NCBI RefSeq assembly: GCF_964355755.1
Contig: NC_092677.1
Coordinates: 1,183,001 to 1,247,000 of the forward strand
Length of the DNA stretch: 64,000 nucleotides
Reading direction: 5' to 3'
Source of the DNA: Antedon mediterranea
Lineage: Eukaryota > Echinodermata > Crinoidea > Comatulida > Antedonidae
A program made the translations under genes and the position numbers. Below the pieces are notes generated by a model, which saw nothing but the letters and a program-made list of their open reading frames with translations, made no database searches and had not been told where the DNA came from. Below, one piece after another: positions 1 through 10,685 of this stretch; the stretch's first letter is position 1; each line of letters begins with the position of its first letter.

Positions 1-360
1 CAGCTAGTGATACCCATTTATCAGTAGTTTGCCTTTTGATTTATGTTTACATTTAATATTTTCACGTACCTGTTAATGTTCGCCATTGGCTAACGAATAA
101 TAAATAATCAATCAATTTAAATAGTATGCATAAGTAAGAAAATAAATAGATTTGTAAAAAGCTAACCAGGAAGAGAGATATTACTATTCTTTTCTGGGCT
201 TCAAACAAAAGCATTAATCAAAGAGAAGCTATCCCTATTGATACATTGTATTCAATTAATATACTGATTGTTGATCAGGTTTCATAAAACCAAACACTTA
301 ACATACAAAATGGAAGACCAATGAAAGTACAGTACAGTACAATAAGAAGATAAAACAAGG

Positions 361-886
361 TCGTCGTGAGGTGGTTTCCCGAATGATCGTAAAATCAAAA
401 CGGTACTGGTTATGACCAACTAACATTATTATCACCGGCTAGTCATCCATTCATAGAAGTACTAATGTAGTAGCCTACCTGTACGGCGACCATAGAATGT
501 GACCCGAGGCATGACTAACTACGACTTTTAGATGATAGAAAGTTGAAAAAAAATGTTACGAGTAGTTGTACGACATGAAGATGTTTATGAAATTATGTCA
601 ATAATGTTTACACACTAGGCATACAAATAGTAAATGTTTGTTAGTAAAAATAATTTTGAGTTAATAAGAATAAGATATAAGGAAGAAAACATTTTTTCTC
701 AACTTTCTATCATCTAAAAGTCGTAGTTAGTCATGCCTCGGGTCACATTCTATGGTCACCGTACAGGTAGGCTACTACATTAGTACTTCTATGAATGGAT
801 GACTAGCCGGTGACAATAACGCTAGTTGGTCATAACCAGTACCGTTTTGATTTTACGATCATTCGGGAAACCACCTCACGATGATG
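361..886. repeat. Inverted repeat, about 195-bp arms (361-556 / 689-886)
   Basis: The sequence at 361-556 reappears reverse-complemented at 689-886 with only a few differences (for example GCGACC versus GTGACC). About 130 bp of unrelated AT-rich sequence lies between the arms. It sits just upstream of the Ig exon at 922, so it would lie in an intron of R0. It could be a fold-back element or a recent inverted duplication. No coding potential was recognised in the arms. Confidence 0.85.
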
Positions 887-921
887 ATAAAAGTAAAATT
901 TTTTGTTTTTTGCCTTTACAG

Positions 922-1212
922 ATCTTGAAAACCCGGTTCTGATTTCAACAGGATTGTCCGTTAACACAAATGAAACTGTGACATTTACGTGCTCTGATCT
1001 TATTGGTATACTGACACCGATTACCATCACATGGATCAAAGATGACGTCATACTTGATTTGTCTGATACACAAAAGTATCCAACTTCTGATGCAACATTA
1101 ACGATTAATAATGTCAATGTAACAGATAAGGGAGTTTATCGCTGTAGAGCAGAGAATGCTGCTTACAGTGGAACAGATGGGAAACTTAGTAATCCTGTTA
1201 CACTGTCAATAG
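922..1212 (+). CDS. R0: I/C2-type Ig exon of a receptor gene cut by the left window edge
   Basis: A 291-nt phase 1-1 exon follows the acceptor TGCCTTTACAG. It encodes one Ig domain of about 97 residues, with the first Cys in VTFTC, Trp in ITWIKDD, and the second Cys in DKGVYRC followed by RAENAA. It is the clear paralog of the second Ig exons of R2, R8 and R9. The 5' splice site is the family's unusual G|GTTGGT. Without splicing, translation would stop three codons later at GAATAA, which overlaps AATAAA at 1222-1227. Signal-peptide and V exons would lie left of the window. The next family exon is the stalk at 4740, 3.5 kb away across repeats, and no intact TM exon follows, so this may be a gene remnant. 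Confidence 0.75.
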
Positions 1213-1284
1213 GTTGGTGGGAATAAATTTGTTACAACTTGTTGATACAAATCAAATCGTATTTTATTGGGATCATTCATAGTA

Positions 1285-1322
1285 CTAGAGGGTGAGCTCG
1301 CTTCACTCGCTCTCCCTCTAGG
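1285..1322. repeat. Short imperfect hairpin (GAGGGTGAGCTCGCTTCACT / CTCTCCCTC)
   Basis: AGAGGGTGAGC and a nearby complementary GCTCTCCCTCT bracket CTCGCTTCACTC. It marks the start of about 3.3 kb of repeat-derived intronic sequence after the R0 Ig exon. It probably belongs to a transposable-element end. No gene is seen at 1323-2700. Confidence 0.35.
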
Positions 1323-2713
1323 AAGTGTAGATGATGGTTCTCGGAATGATAATGACTCGGGTAAAAAGGTTTAGAAGGACATTCTGGCCTGGACAATTTC
1401 GGTCGGTTACCATTATTTAAATGCTTTTGATATTCGTAAAACCAAACCTACTCACTAACCTGTTTCACAGTGTCTTACATGATTAATAGCGTTTTACGTA
1501 TATGTTTGAAAAATTTCATCTGGTTGTGGAATAGGTATTAAATAAAATTTCTTTTTGAACAACCAAAAACTAATTTAAGCGAACTTACAGTACGTTTCGA
1601 AACCTATCAGGGTTCATTCTCAACTGGCGTTTCATCGTCTAGCGTTGTTAATTCCATGACGACGATGAGTTGGTATAGCGCCACCAATAGGTCCAAAAGG
1701 ACGTGCCCCCTTCTCTTTCTTCAATAGTTGATCATATATGTGTGATAATTCGTGGGCTCCTTCATCTATGTTCATGATTTTGATATATCCTGTTTTACGT
1801 ATAGTGTTTATTGTAGATTTGAAAAGTGGTAAAAAAAGAATAACAAAAATGATTGGTAAATTGTAGATAACAGTTCGATGAAATCTACTAAAAATAATAT
1901 AATTGTGATATAATACATTGTTGTGTGTATAAATGTGGATGGGCGTTTATTAGATGGTATTTGGATGGGTGGGGGAGGGGCGGATTGGGAGGAGTGGCGA
2001 TAATTATTTTAATTGATGTTTTATTGGGAAGGTGTTCCGGGCATTTATTCAAATAAATACCATCCTAATTGGTATACTTAATATATTATTTCGCGACACA
2101 GTGAGCCGTTTTGGCCTAAGAAGGAAGACGCTTTAGACGGCTTGCAACATGGGCAGAAGTATCCCAGTGTCCTGTATGTACTATACTATACCTTCACACG
2201 CCCGGGTCAAAAAAACAAAATTGCTATCACCACCAAGCACCAACGGCCAACATAGTTGAAACAGGGAGTTGTTTTACAACTCCTTGGTGGAAACCAACGA
2301 TGCAGGGAACTTGCAAGGTGATTGACACACCTTACCGTGAACCCGGAAATTACTTCTACCGCGCGTAGAGTTAAAATTTACCGATTGAAATCAGAAAATG
2401 TCTTATAAAACCCTTTATAATATCTTCCTAAGAAAAAAATATGGAACAATAGCGTAGTACTGAAAACTAATGTTATCAAATATACGTTTCGCGGTACATC
2501 TGAGATAGATAAGGTAGGTATCCAAGGCGGAGATTAGTAGCGAAGTTTTTTCATTGTGCTTGCCTATGTTAACCATAATTTATATATAGATACAGTAGGT
2601 ATTTTTTGTAGGACCAAAGAGCAGGTCATAATTATGAATGGAATATTCAAGTTTAATGTTATTTGGTAATGACAATACACAGCGAAAACTGAACGTTTTA
2701 GTTAATTTTAGTT

Positions 2714-4560
2714 ACTAGATGGTAGTGCCCACAGCCAGATGGTTCTCGAATACACAGTAATTCCAGCGAGAAAAAACTTTAGATTTCAAATGTACATACC
2801 GCAGGACTATAATACATTGTCGTTTACAGAAACAAATAAATAGAAACAATGATTTATGTAGTCAACCAAAAAATGAAAAATGAATTACTTCCTAAAGAGA
2901 AACTTGTCACACAATTTTTATTTGGACTCATTTAAACAAACCCAATTTGTGTTTTGTATGTAACATTAGGGATGGGGATAGGAACAAAGAGGAACATTTT
3001 TTTTAATATATTCGTATCCACTGAGTAACGAAATATTTTGTTCACGCTGCTGCTTTAGCCAGGTACGTTCCAAGAGGACTACTCATTCAGAAGCTAAAGC
3101 AAGCAGCATTTATAGTTCAAGAGGCCGACGTTTTTGGTACTTTCTAAACTTGGACGGGTCATACTAAAATTACAAGCCCCAAAGCACATATCTGGTAGAA
3201 TAGAGTCTGTCAACATAGGCCAGTATTATAATAATTCACTGTCAAATAATCAAAACATTATTTCTGGTATTTACAATGAGTACCATTTGACTGTCAATCT
3301 AGACAGATATGTATATAATACTGTAATTTGCTGTCAGATAATCATTGGATTATTATCAAAACAGTCCATATACAATTTGTTGACACTTGAAACATCTAGG
3401 CTTGATGAAGTGACCCAGACTTGACCTTAGCAATAAAATAAACTAAAGTGACAGAAATTGAGTCTGTTTAGTATAATAAAGTAATATTATTTATACATCA
3501 TTTTTATTAATATAAATTATTTAATAAGCACATCATCTTTTACAGATTCAGTATTTTTTATTTTTCAATTTCAATTGCACAATTGACATATCAAAGTATG
3601 AATTCTTGTTGTATTTTACTTCAAATACAAACGTTATTCACTTCTGTAATAAAACAATAATATTTATTCATGTATAAAAACAGAAAAGAAACATTTAATT
3701 ATAACCCCAAAACCATTGACTGACAGATAATTTAAGTATTTTTTGCTTTAAATTACATTTTTTCAGGTAAATAATTGTTTGGTTAACGTGAATAACTATT
3801 ATGTGACAATAAAATGACACATTCAATCAATCAATCAATCAATCAATTTATTTCTCAAATAAAAACAAAATACAGTTACATTTTTCTAGAAATAATAGAT
3901 AATAAATGAGAAAAAGGGTACCCCAAAAACAAATTTGAAATAAAAATTACTTTTCAGGGGACAATATATCTTTAAAACTGTTACGTCAACAAGCGAGCGG
4001 CGTTTGTTTGTTAGAAATAGTTCTTATTTATGTTTTATAGGCCAATAAATAATATACCACTAAATACAGTAAAACATTTGCGAATTAATACTTTGTTAAA
4101 ACTGTCACTGTCATAGTCGATTAAAATAGTAAAGTACATGTAACGATACACCACTGTATTTTTTTAAAAGAAAATCGGCCTTTCTTCAAAATTATGATGC
4201 TGTACTCGAGCTGTTTAACCGGTTTTCAGATATTAAAAACAATTATCGTAGGAGGAGATAGGAAAATGCGAAGCATCCTCGTATTGTTATATGCGGGTAT
4301 TTTTCAAGATGGACATCCATTAGACAGTGTATACCACGATCGGAAAACCCCTATTTGGTGCAAATCGTTGAACCTAAATTTGTTTTAATTGTCAATAAAT
4401 TATCTAACTCAATTTAATTAGTAAACAGGGTTACATCAGGTGATTAAAATCAGTTCCGAAAGTATGAACCAACTTTAAATACCATCGAGTAAAAAGTCTA
4501 GAAGTAAGGCGCGATTTACCGATTTTTTCCCTAAATTTCCGTAAATTTATATATAGATAA
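2714..4560 (+). mobile_element. Unclassified interspersed repeat, copy 1, interrupted
   Basis: 2714-3040 and about 4030-4560 align piecewise with 53458-55294 (same orientation) and 47306-48773 (inverted). Shared landmarks are ACTAGATGG at the start, GGTTCTCGAATACA, GTTTTGTATGTAAC, ATTATCGTAGGAGGAGATAG, CGATCGGAAAACC and the end AAATTTATATATAGAT. Copy 1 is interrupted at about 3041-4030 by another insert that contains a (CAAT)n run. No transposase reading frame was found, so the class is unknown. It separates the R0 Ig exon from the stalk exon. Confidence 0.7.
3041..4030. mobile_element. Insert within repeat copy 1, with (CAAT)n
   Basis: This stretch breaks the alignment between repeat copies 1 and 3 after CGAAATATTTT. 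It includes (CAAT)n at 3823-3846. The part near 3780-3960 resembles 41980-42060 (TAACTATTATGTGACAATAA and TTACTTTTTCAGGGG). A simple-repeat end of this kind is typical of non-LTR retroelements. No enzyme domain is visible. Confidence 0.4.
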
Positions 4561-4676
4561 CAAGGCCATAAATACATGGCTGCAGTCGCGTGCGCAAATT
4601 TGAGTTAGTGTTTACCGACATTTAGTGTTTACCGACCAACCGACCGACATAGTTTTAGTTGCACGCGACTAAAAAG
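4561..4676. mobile_element. MITE-like element with AGTCGCGTG / CACGCGACT ends (short copy)
   Basis: The element starts near AAGGCCATAAATACATGGC-TGCAGTCGCGTGC and ends GCACGCGACTAAAAA. Inside are TTTACCGACC and ACCGACCGACATAG. The same ends and the same (GACC/GGTC)-rich core occur at 46119-46345 and 59340-60066. This is a non-autonomous repeat family. Confidence 0.65.
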
Positions 4677-4739
4677 CGGTTTTGTAATATGAATGCTTGA
4701 CGTGTTTTACTAATATTGCTTGTTTCTCTATTTCTTTAG

Positions 4740-4766
4740 CATCGACGACAACACCTTTTATATCCA
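4740..4766 (+). CDS. R0: Thr/Ser stalk exon, and decayed TM region after it
   Basis: A 27-nt phase 1-1 exon between TTTCTTTAG and GTAAAT encodes roughly STTTPFISS-like residues. It is paralogous to the stalk exons at 6144, 58263 and 62168. The following intron is also conserved with R1, R8 and R9 down to GGGATATCCCC. The expected TM exon near 5010-5070 survives only as a scrambled stretch around GGTTCCAACTGTGTAATTAC. R0 therefore looks broken downstream unless it splices into R1. Confidence 0.55.
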
Positions 4767-5423
4767 GTAAATCAACAACATGTAGGTTTTGTTTGCTTTT
4801 TGCATTTTTATTTCCGTAAACTTCCGGGTTTTTGCATTTGCGTTAAGCAAATAAAGGATTTAAATGGGAAGGGATATCCCCCTCCATCCTCATGATCTGC
4901 ATGAGTGCTTAAAAGAGACAATAATGATGATTTGTATATTTGTCAACACTACATTATTGTAAATATGTTTAAGACACATGGAAACACTAATCCTTCTGTA
5001 TTTATTGTTTTGTTTATTGTTATATATATTATACTGTATATATATAAGGTTCCAACTGTGTAATTACAATTACATTAAAATGTATATGTAATACATATCA
5101 TATTAATGATGTTAGAATTGAAGTTTAACGTAAATTTTTCCATGCAAAAAACATATTGTGAGTGCAATTTCGGTGGTTTAGTTGTAAATGCTTTTATTAT
5201 TATTGCCTACTTATTTTTATAATCTAAATAAACGTGAACAAATGTCATTTTAATGATAAAACATGACTAGCTGCATGGAGAGGGAATGAGCTCGTCAGAC
5301 AGACCAGGACCACAGCATAGCCAAGAAAGAAAGGAATAACTGGCACCAGTTGGGAGAGGACTTTTCCCAGAAGTGGGGCGATATGAGGAAAGAAAGAAAT
5401 ATTAGCTTGACCATTCAGTTGGA

Positions 5424-7077
5424 ATGGGGTTTTGCTTAATATTGTTAGTTTATTTGTTTTATTTTCTTTTAGTTACAAACGGTCAAACTGAACCTGTAGT
5501 CAATGTACAAGATGCTGTTGTCAAATTAGGTGACGATACTGTTATCAGCTGTTATTACACACTTAGTGGTACAAGAACACTTCAGGCTGTTCAGTGGTTC
5601 AGTAGCACATCAACAGGAGTTAGGTTAAACCAACTTGTTAATAGTGCAGATACAAATTCAAATGGTAGATACGCAGTTGATACCACACAAACTGGTGTAG
5701 CTACTCTCACGATTGCAGACACAGTGTTGTCTGATGATGGATACTATCTATGTAGGATTATTGATTCACCTGCTATTGAAACTGGTGAAGATTATGGAAA
5801 ACTTACTGTTCAACGTAAGTATCGGAAATTGATAAGAAATATGAGAAAAACTAAATCCCATGCAAGATCATTAATTTATTTTGCCTTTACAAACTAGTTT
5901 TGAATTAAATAGAATTCTCTGTTAGAACAACAACAACAAAAACGGAAACTTAGTAATACATCCACACTGTCGGTAGGTTGGTTGGAATAAACTGTTTATG
6001 CAATAATATCATTGTTTATAGTTTATCTTGTAATGGAAATAAAGCATAGGTACACAGTGAAAACTGGAAGTTTCAGTTTCAGTAATACTTATAATAATGA
6101 ATGTTTTATTATCATTGCAATTGTTTATTTTCTATTTCTGTAGCATTAACGACAACTTCTTCTATATCCAGTAAGTCAACAACATGTAGGTTTTTTGCTA
6201 TTTGCATTTTTATTTACGGGTTTATGTTTTTTATGTCCAGGTTTTGCATTTGTGTTAAGCATATAAAGGATAGAAATGGGAAGGGATATCCCCCTCCATC
6301 CCCATGATCTGCATGAGTGCTTAAAAGGGCAAATAATGATGACCTTTGTATATATTTGTCAACACTACATTATTGTAAATATGTTTAAAATCGCATGGTA
6401 ACACTGTACTAATAATTAGTACAGTGTTACCATGCGATTTTAAACATATTTACAATAATGTAGTGTTGACAAATATATACAAAGGTCATCATTATTTGCC
6501 CTTTTAAGCACTTAAACTAAACAATTATTGTTTAGTTTTAAGTACAGAATTTCCAAAGAGTGAGGGCGTATGTAATTCAACTGGTCTTGTTGTTGGAATG
6601 ACGTTTGTTGGTGTGCTCATTGGATTCATTCTCAGTTTGATTGTGGGTTTTATTATCATCAGCAAAATAAGGAAGACAAAGTCACAGGTGAAGTATGATT
6701 TAGAAAGTTGACCCAACAGCAAGAATATAGGAATAAAATAACTAAATGAAATAACGCATACTTTTGGTAATGGAAAAGTATTTTAACATTTAATATGATG
6801 TCTTATTTTAAAGGCACCGACATCGAAAAACGCCAGCCAATCAGGGGTAAGGATGCTATACTTTAATTATTCACTTTACTCATCATCATCATCATTATTA
6901 TTTTTACTATTGTCACCAATACAGCCAATAAACGTTTACACTATTTTCATTCTTCATTATTCATGCAATAAACTTCTGTATTATTTTTAGCTGCAAGAGT
7001 ATATGACTTATACTGGAGAGACAGATAAAGAAACAAACCACACATACCAAGATTTACAGAAGAAAGACGATAATTAA
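5424..7077 (+). CDS. R1: V-Ig receptor with TM and a truncated tyrosine tail
   Basis: Exons are 5473-5814 (V Ig; open reading extends up to ATG 5424), 6144-6170 (stalk), 6536-6687 (TM), 6814-6846 (linker) and 6991-7077 (tail), giving about 229 residues. The V domain has Cys in TVISC, Trp in VQWFSS and the second Cys in DDGYYLC. TM is GLVVGMTFVGVLIGF and onward, then basic KIRKTK. The tail has YMTY and TYQDLQ, then stops at TAA (7075-7077), where R8 and R9 read CAA. The old YVNV segment persists untranslated at 7078-7119. No separate signal exon was found. ATG 5424 reads through the acceptor's pyrimidine tract to give a good signal sequence, MGFCLILLVYLFYFLLV. The second Ig domain is deleted (see 5881-5976). 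Confidence 0.7.
5881..5976 (+). pseudogene. R1: remnant of the deleted second Ig exon
   Basis: TTTTGCCTTTACAAACTAG matches the start of the Ig2 acceptor region seen at 911. After a short AT-rich patch, GGAAACTTAGTAAT...CTGTCGGTAG matches the last 33 bases of the Ig2 exon, including the downstream donor GTTGGTTGG and GAATAAA. About 240 bases of the domain are gone. R1 transcripts would join V directly to the stalk, which keeps phase 1. Confidence 0.75.
6316..6512. repeat. Perfect 197-bp palindrome (97-bp arms, 3-bp loop)
   Basis: 6316-6412 is the exact reverse complement of 6416-6512, with TAA between. I found no mismatch across 97 bases. The left arm is the ordinary family intron sequence (compare 58431-58505), so the right arm is an inverted copy. 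It lies in the R1 intron just before the TM exon. A second short palindrome (AAACTAAACAAT / ATTGTTTAGTTT) overlaps the TM acceptor at 6515-6540. Confidence 0.95.
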
Positions 7078-8100
7078 GCTGTATATGTAAATGTTAAAGC
7101 AAAGAAGGACAACAAATAATATACATGTTTAAAATAAAATAAGTATATTATTATAATCAATAGAATGATTGCAATGGTTTGAAACTACAATCACATACCT
7201 CTTGTTGATTGTTTTTATAGAAATAGAAGAAGTGTTTTCTTTCATTTTCTATAATAAAAATGAAATGTAAATGCTGCAATGTATCATCATTATCAACAAC
7301 ACAACCTATAATAGTGAAATAATCTACCAACGGTATATAGCAACAGTAAAGATCAAATTCGTAATGTAATGTAAAAATTAAAACCATATATATACTTGCA
7401 AAATATAAAAATAAGATTAATATAATTGTATTTCTTGCTTTGATTTTTTGGAAATAAAACGTACTTGGTTGTAGACCGACTTTAATTTCTTTCATTTGAA
7501 TTAAATGTATTAATGCATATATATATATATACGGACTATACCAGCATAAGAAGAAAAATACTACAAAAAAACTATACACAATCATTGATTTGAACACCAA
7601 TACACGTTTAATTGTATTATTGTTATCGTTCTTTAAGTTAATTCGCGATATGTATTTGTCGCTTACTGCCATTTTCAAAGAGTTTAGTAAGTTCAAATGG
7701 ATTTGACACGGAAGGATCAAAATATAGGAACAAAGAAGGTTTGGCATTGTTGGGGTAAATTTCTCTTTTAGGGAAGACATTAGAAAATACCTATAAAAAA
7801 TAAATAGTAGTTAGAACTACTTTATAAATACAATTTTTAGAAAGCCATGTGTTTTTTACTTTATTTTAAATAATTTATACTGTTTAGAAAATTAATTTGA
7901 TCATCTAGATTTAGACGGCAGTACAGTGCACTATAATTATGAGGAAGTAAATATAATACATCAGTGTGAACGCCAATTCATCACAATCATAACAATAGCA
8001 GGAACAATCAGTATTTAAGTATACAATACAGTGGAGTATGGTAGAGTGCGATACAATAACAGCGGAATAATCATCACCTTACGAAGCGGGACAAGGCGAA
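7078..8100. other. R1 3' flank and intergenic, no gene seen
   Basis: It begins with the former tail codons and AATAAA near 7131. The stretch 7150-7500 resembles the 3' flanks of R8 and R9 (TTTGAAACTACAATCACATAC), so it is family-duplicated 3' sequence. The rest is AT-rich and without recognisable features. The region before 8101 resembles that before 60758, so it is probably the R2 promoter and 5' UTR. Confidence 0.5.
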
Positions 8101-10539
8101 ATGGAGGGGAAATGTAAAAGTGCGTTGATTCTTCTGATTTTTCAACTTTGTGGTTGTAGTAAGTACACATCTTTCTATCAACTATAGTGCACTGTACTTC
8201 CGTCCACATCAAGTTAACTAAATTAATCTTTAACAATAAATGATGATGATTTAGAGTACATTGAACGTTATGTTATTTCTTTTTTTTTTCAGTGGGCCAA
8301 AGTATCAACAAACTCACTGCCGAATCACAAGTTGCAATTGAAGGACAGGACGCCATTACATTACCATGTTACTACATACCAACAAACGCCGTGATCGGCA
8401 AATACTACTGGAAGAAAAACGAGACGGTAATTGCAACAAAGGACGACTCAGATGCTGCGTCTAGATACTCGCTGAGTGATCCAAAGCAGTTTGATACTGC
8501 AGGATATGTTAGCTTGACTATAACAAATGTTAGCAGACGAGACGCAGACTCGTACACGTGTGGAGTAAACGACGAGTCTACTGGAGCTACTATACTCTTC
8601 CAGACGAAATGTACTTTAACTGTATATTGTAAGTAATATGATAGTAATACAATTAAATTTATGCAAATATTAATGCGTATTCTTTCGGTTCTTATTGGAA
8701 TAAATGTTGTGCAACACAGAATTAATTATGTTTCTGCATCAACGACATTGCTTATCTTAATGACAGATTTGGTTAAGCCATCTCTGTCAGTACTAGGTGA
8801 TTTGGAAGTTGTAAGAGTGAGCAAAGTTGCAATGTCTTGCAGCTCGACAGTAGCTTATGAAAAATGACAAGAACATGGTTCCATGACAATAATATTTTGA
8901 AATTTGAAAATAATACACTAGAAATTGAAAATGTTGACAAAGAATGAACGACAGTACAGCTGCAAAGTGGAAAAACTAATTTTTATTTGGTGAAAATGGG
9001 AAAAATTGTAACTCAATAACACTAATTAGCCTTAGAGGTAAAAATGTTGTACGGTGGTTAGCCCACTGAGGAAAGGAAAATTACCACCGGAAATTTAGAA
9101 AACATTTTAAAACAAATGGTCTGTGGTATTTTCGAAATACTATAGGTAAATTGAGAAAATTATACTGCAGTGACAGAGATTCAATTGCTTTTGGTCTTGT
9201 AAATGTAGTTCAGAGAATAAGTATACAAGTTATCTGTATCTTAGACACCAATAAACCAAGAAATATAATTATTATACAATTTGGAATTAGTGTTAATAAT
9301 ATTCAAATAATACTTTTAAAAAGATACAGTATTTCTTGTAAAATAATTGGGTTGTAAAATGATGACAGTGGGTTATAACCCAATTAAAATTTTACTAAGA
9401 CCTCTAGCACGGGCTATAACAGAAGTGCCGGGCATGTGTCGCTATACAAAAAAGCAATTAATTCGGTATATATTTCCTATAACAACATAATAGGAAAAAT
9501 GATGTGAAAACTCTAATATTGTAATCATGCCTTTTCATATTGTAAATTTTGCAAATGCAATTATCAATCCTATTTTAATTTCGCCATTACAGATCTTGAA
9601 AATCCAATTCTTAATCCAACACAATTGTTTACAAATATTGGTGAAACAGCAACATTCACATGTACTGAACCTGATGGTTTACTACCGATTAACATCACAT
9701 GGACCAAAGATGACGTCATGATTGATTATTCTGATACACAAAAGTATCGGTTTTTTTATGCTACATTAACAATTAATAGAGTAGATGAAGAAGATGAGGG
9801 AGTTTATCAGTGTAAAGCAGAGAATGCTGCTTATCATGGAATGCAAGGAAAACTAAGCAATAATGTTACTCTCATCACATTAGGTTGGTACGGTTGAAAT
9901 AACAATAGTTCTATAACTGTTAACTGATACAGTGAATACATACTATTATATAAACATACATTTCATTCTTTCCTTACCAATATTTTTTTAATAGTTTTAC
10001 ATGGTATGGATAGCAACAATGAGGTACACAGAGCACATCTAACACACAGCGAAAGTTTATTTTTTATTATGCATGCGTTTTAAAATATGAACGCATGTCA
10101 AGTTTCGATAATAATGCTTGTTTATTTGGGTTTTTTTTTTTAAACATTGACGATTACTTGAACAATAAGAAGTACGTTGCACTTTAAATTGTAAATGTCC
10201 GGGTTTGGTGTCCACATAGACTATCATGAACATGTTTGTTTTGCTGCGAAACGATACCAAATATTTCTTGATTTTATTTCCTTAAAACCAATCAATGTCA
10301 TTATCGGTTTGTGTTTTAATAGTAATAGCGAAAATTAGTAATAGAAGCCAACAAGCTGAAGAGAAAATATACATGTGTGTTCCCTGGATCTGTACTTATA
10401 CGCTCTTCATATTTATCACTTGTATTTTATTATAAAAGGTTCAACTTCGACGGGTCTTGTTGTTGGAATGACGTTTGTTGATGTGCTCATTGGATTCATT
10501 ATCTGTTTGCTTGTGGATTTTATCATCAGCAAAATATAG
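8101..10539 (+). CDS. R2: two-Ig membrane receptor that ends just after the TM
   Basis: Exons are 8101-8158 (signal peptide MEGKCKSALILLIFQLCGC), 8293-8628 (V Ig: ITLPC, YYWKKN, RDADSYTC), 9593-9883 (Ig2: ATFTC, ITWTKDD, DEGVYQC) and 10439-10539 (TM). Phases join 1-1-1-1, giving about 261 residues. The TM exon acceptor is a poor AAAAG, and the upstream half of the usual exon is missing. In the TM, two family glycines are Asp (TFVDVL and LLVDF). TAG at 10537-10539 replaces the AGG that starts the basic juxtamembrane stretch, leaving only SKI inside the cell. The stalk relic near 10145 lacks an acceptor, and linker and tail exons are dead. It could be a tail-less receptor or a decaying gene. 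Confidence 0.6.
8767..8985 (+). pseudogene. R2: decayed Ig exon between V and Ig2
   Basis: After the acceptor-like TAATGACAG the sequence reads DLVKPSLSVLGDLEVVRVSK and then VAMSC. The frame then shifts to TWFHDN and later to ERQYSCKVE. Cys, Trp and Tyr-x-Cys landmarks of an Ig fold are therefore spread over three frames with stops between. This is an extra Ig domain lost from R2, without a close relative elsewhere in the window. Confidence 0.65.
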
Positions 10540-10685
10540 AAGACAAATCCACAGGTAAAGCATAATTCTGATTCAGAAAATAGAACCATAAAACAAGAGT
10601 AAAATGCTCAATAGTTTAGTAAACTACCGCGGTACACCGCACAGTTAATGAAATGTATTAACAATAATAAGAGCTTTTTGATGTT

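Noticed and set aside
830-1117. 95-codon minus-strand frame
   Set aside because: Antisense shadow of the R0 Ig exon. Similar antisense frames lie at 26876, 13235, 33068 and 42842.
7157-7780. 207-codon minus-strand frame
   Set aside because: AT-rich, hydrophobic low-complexity composition, no domain. The DNA is family 3' flank shared with R8 and R9, where the frame is not kept.
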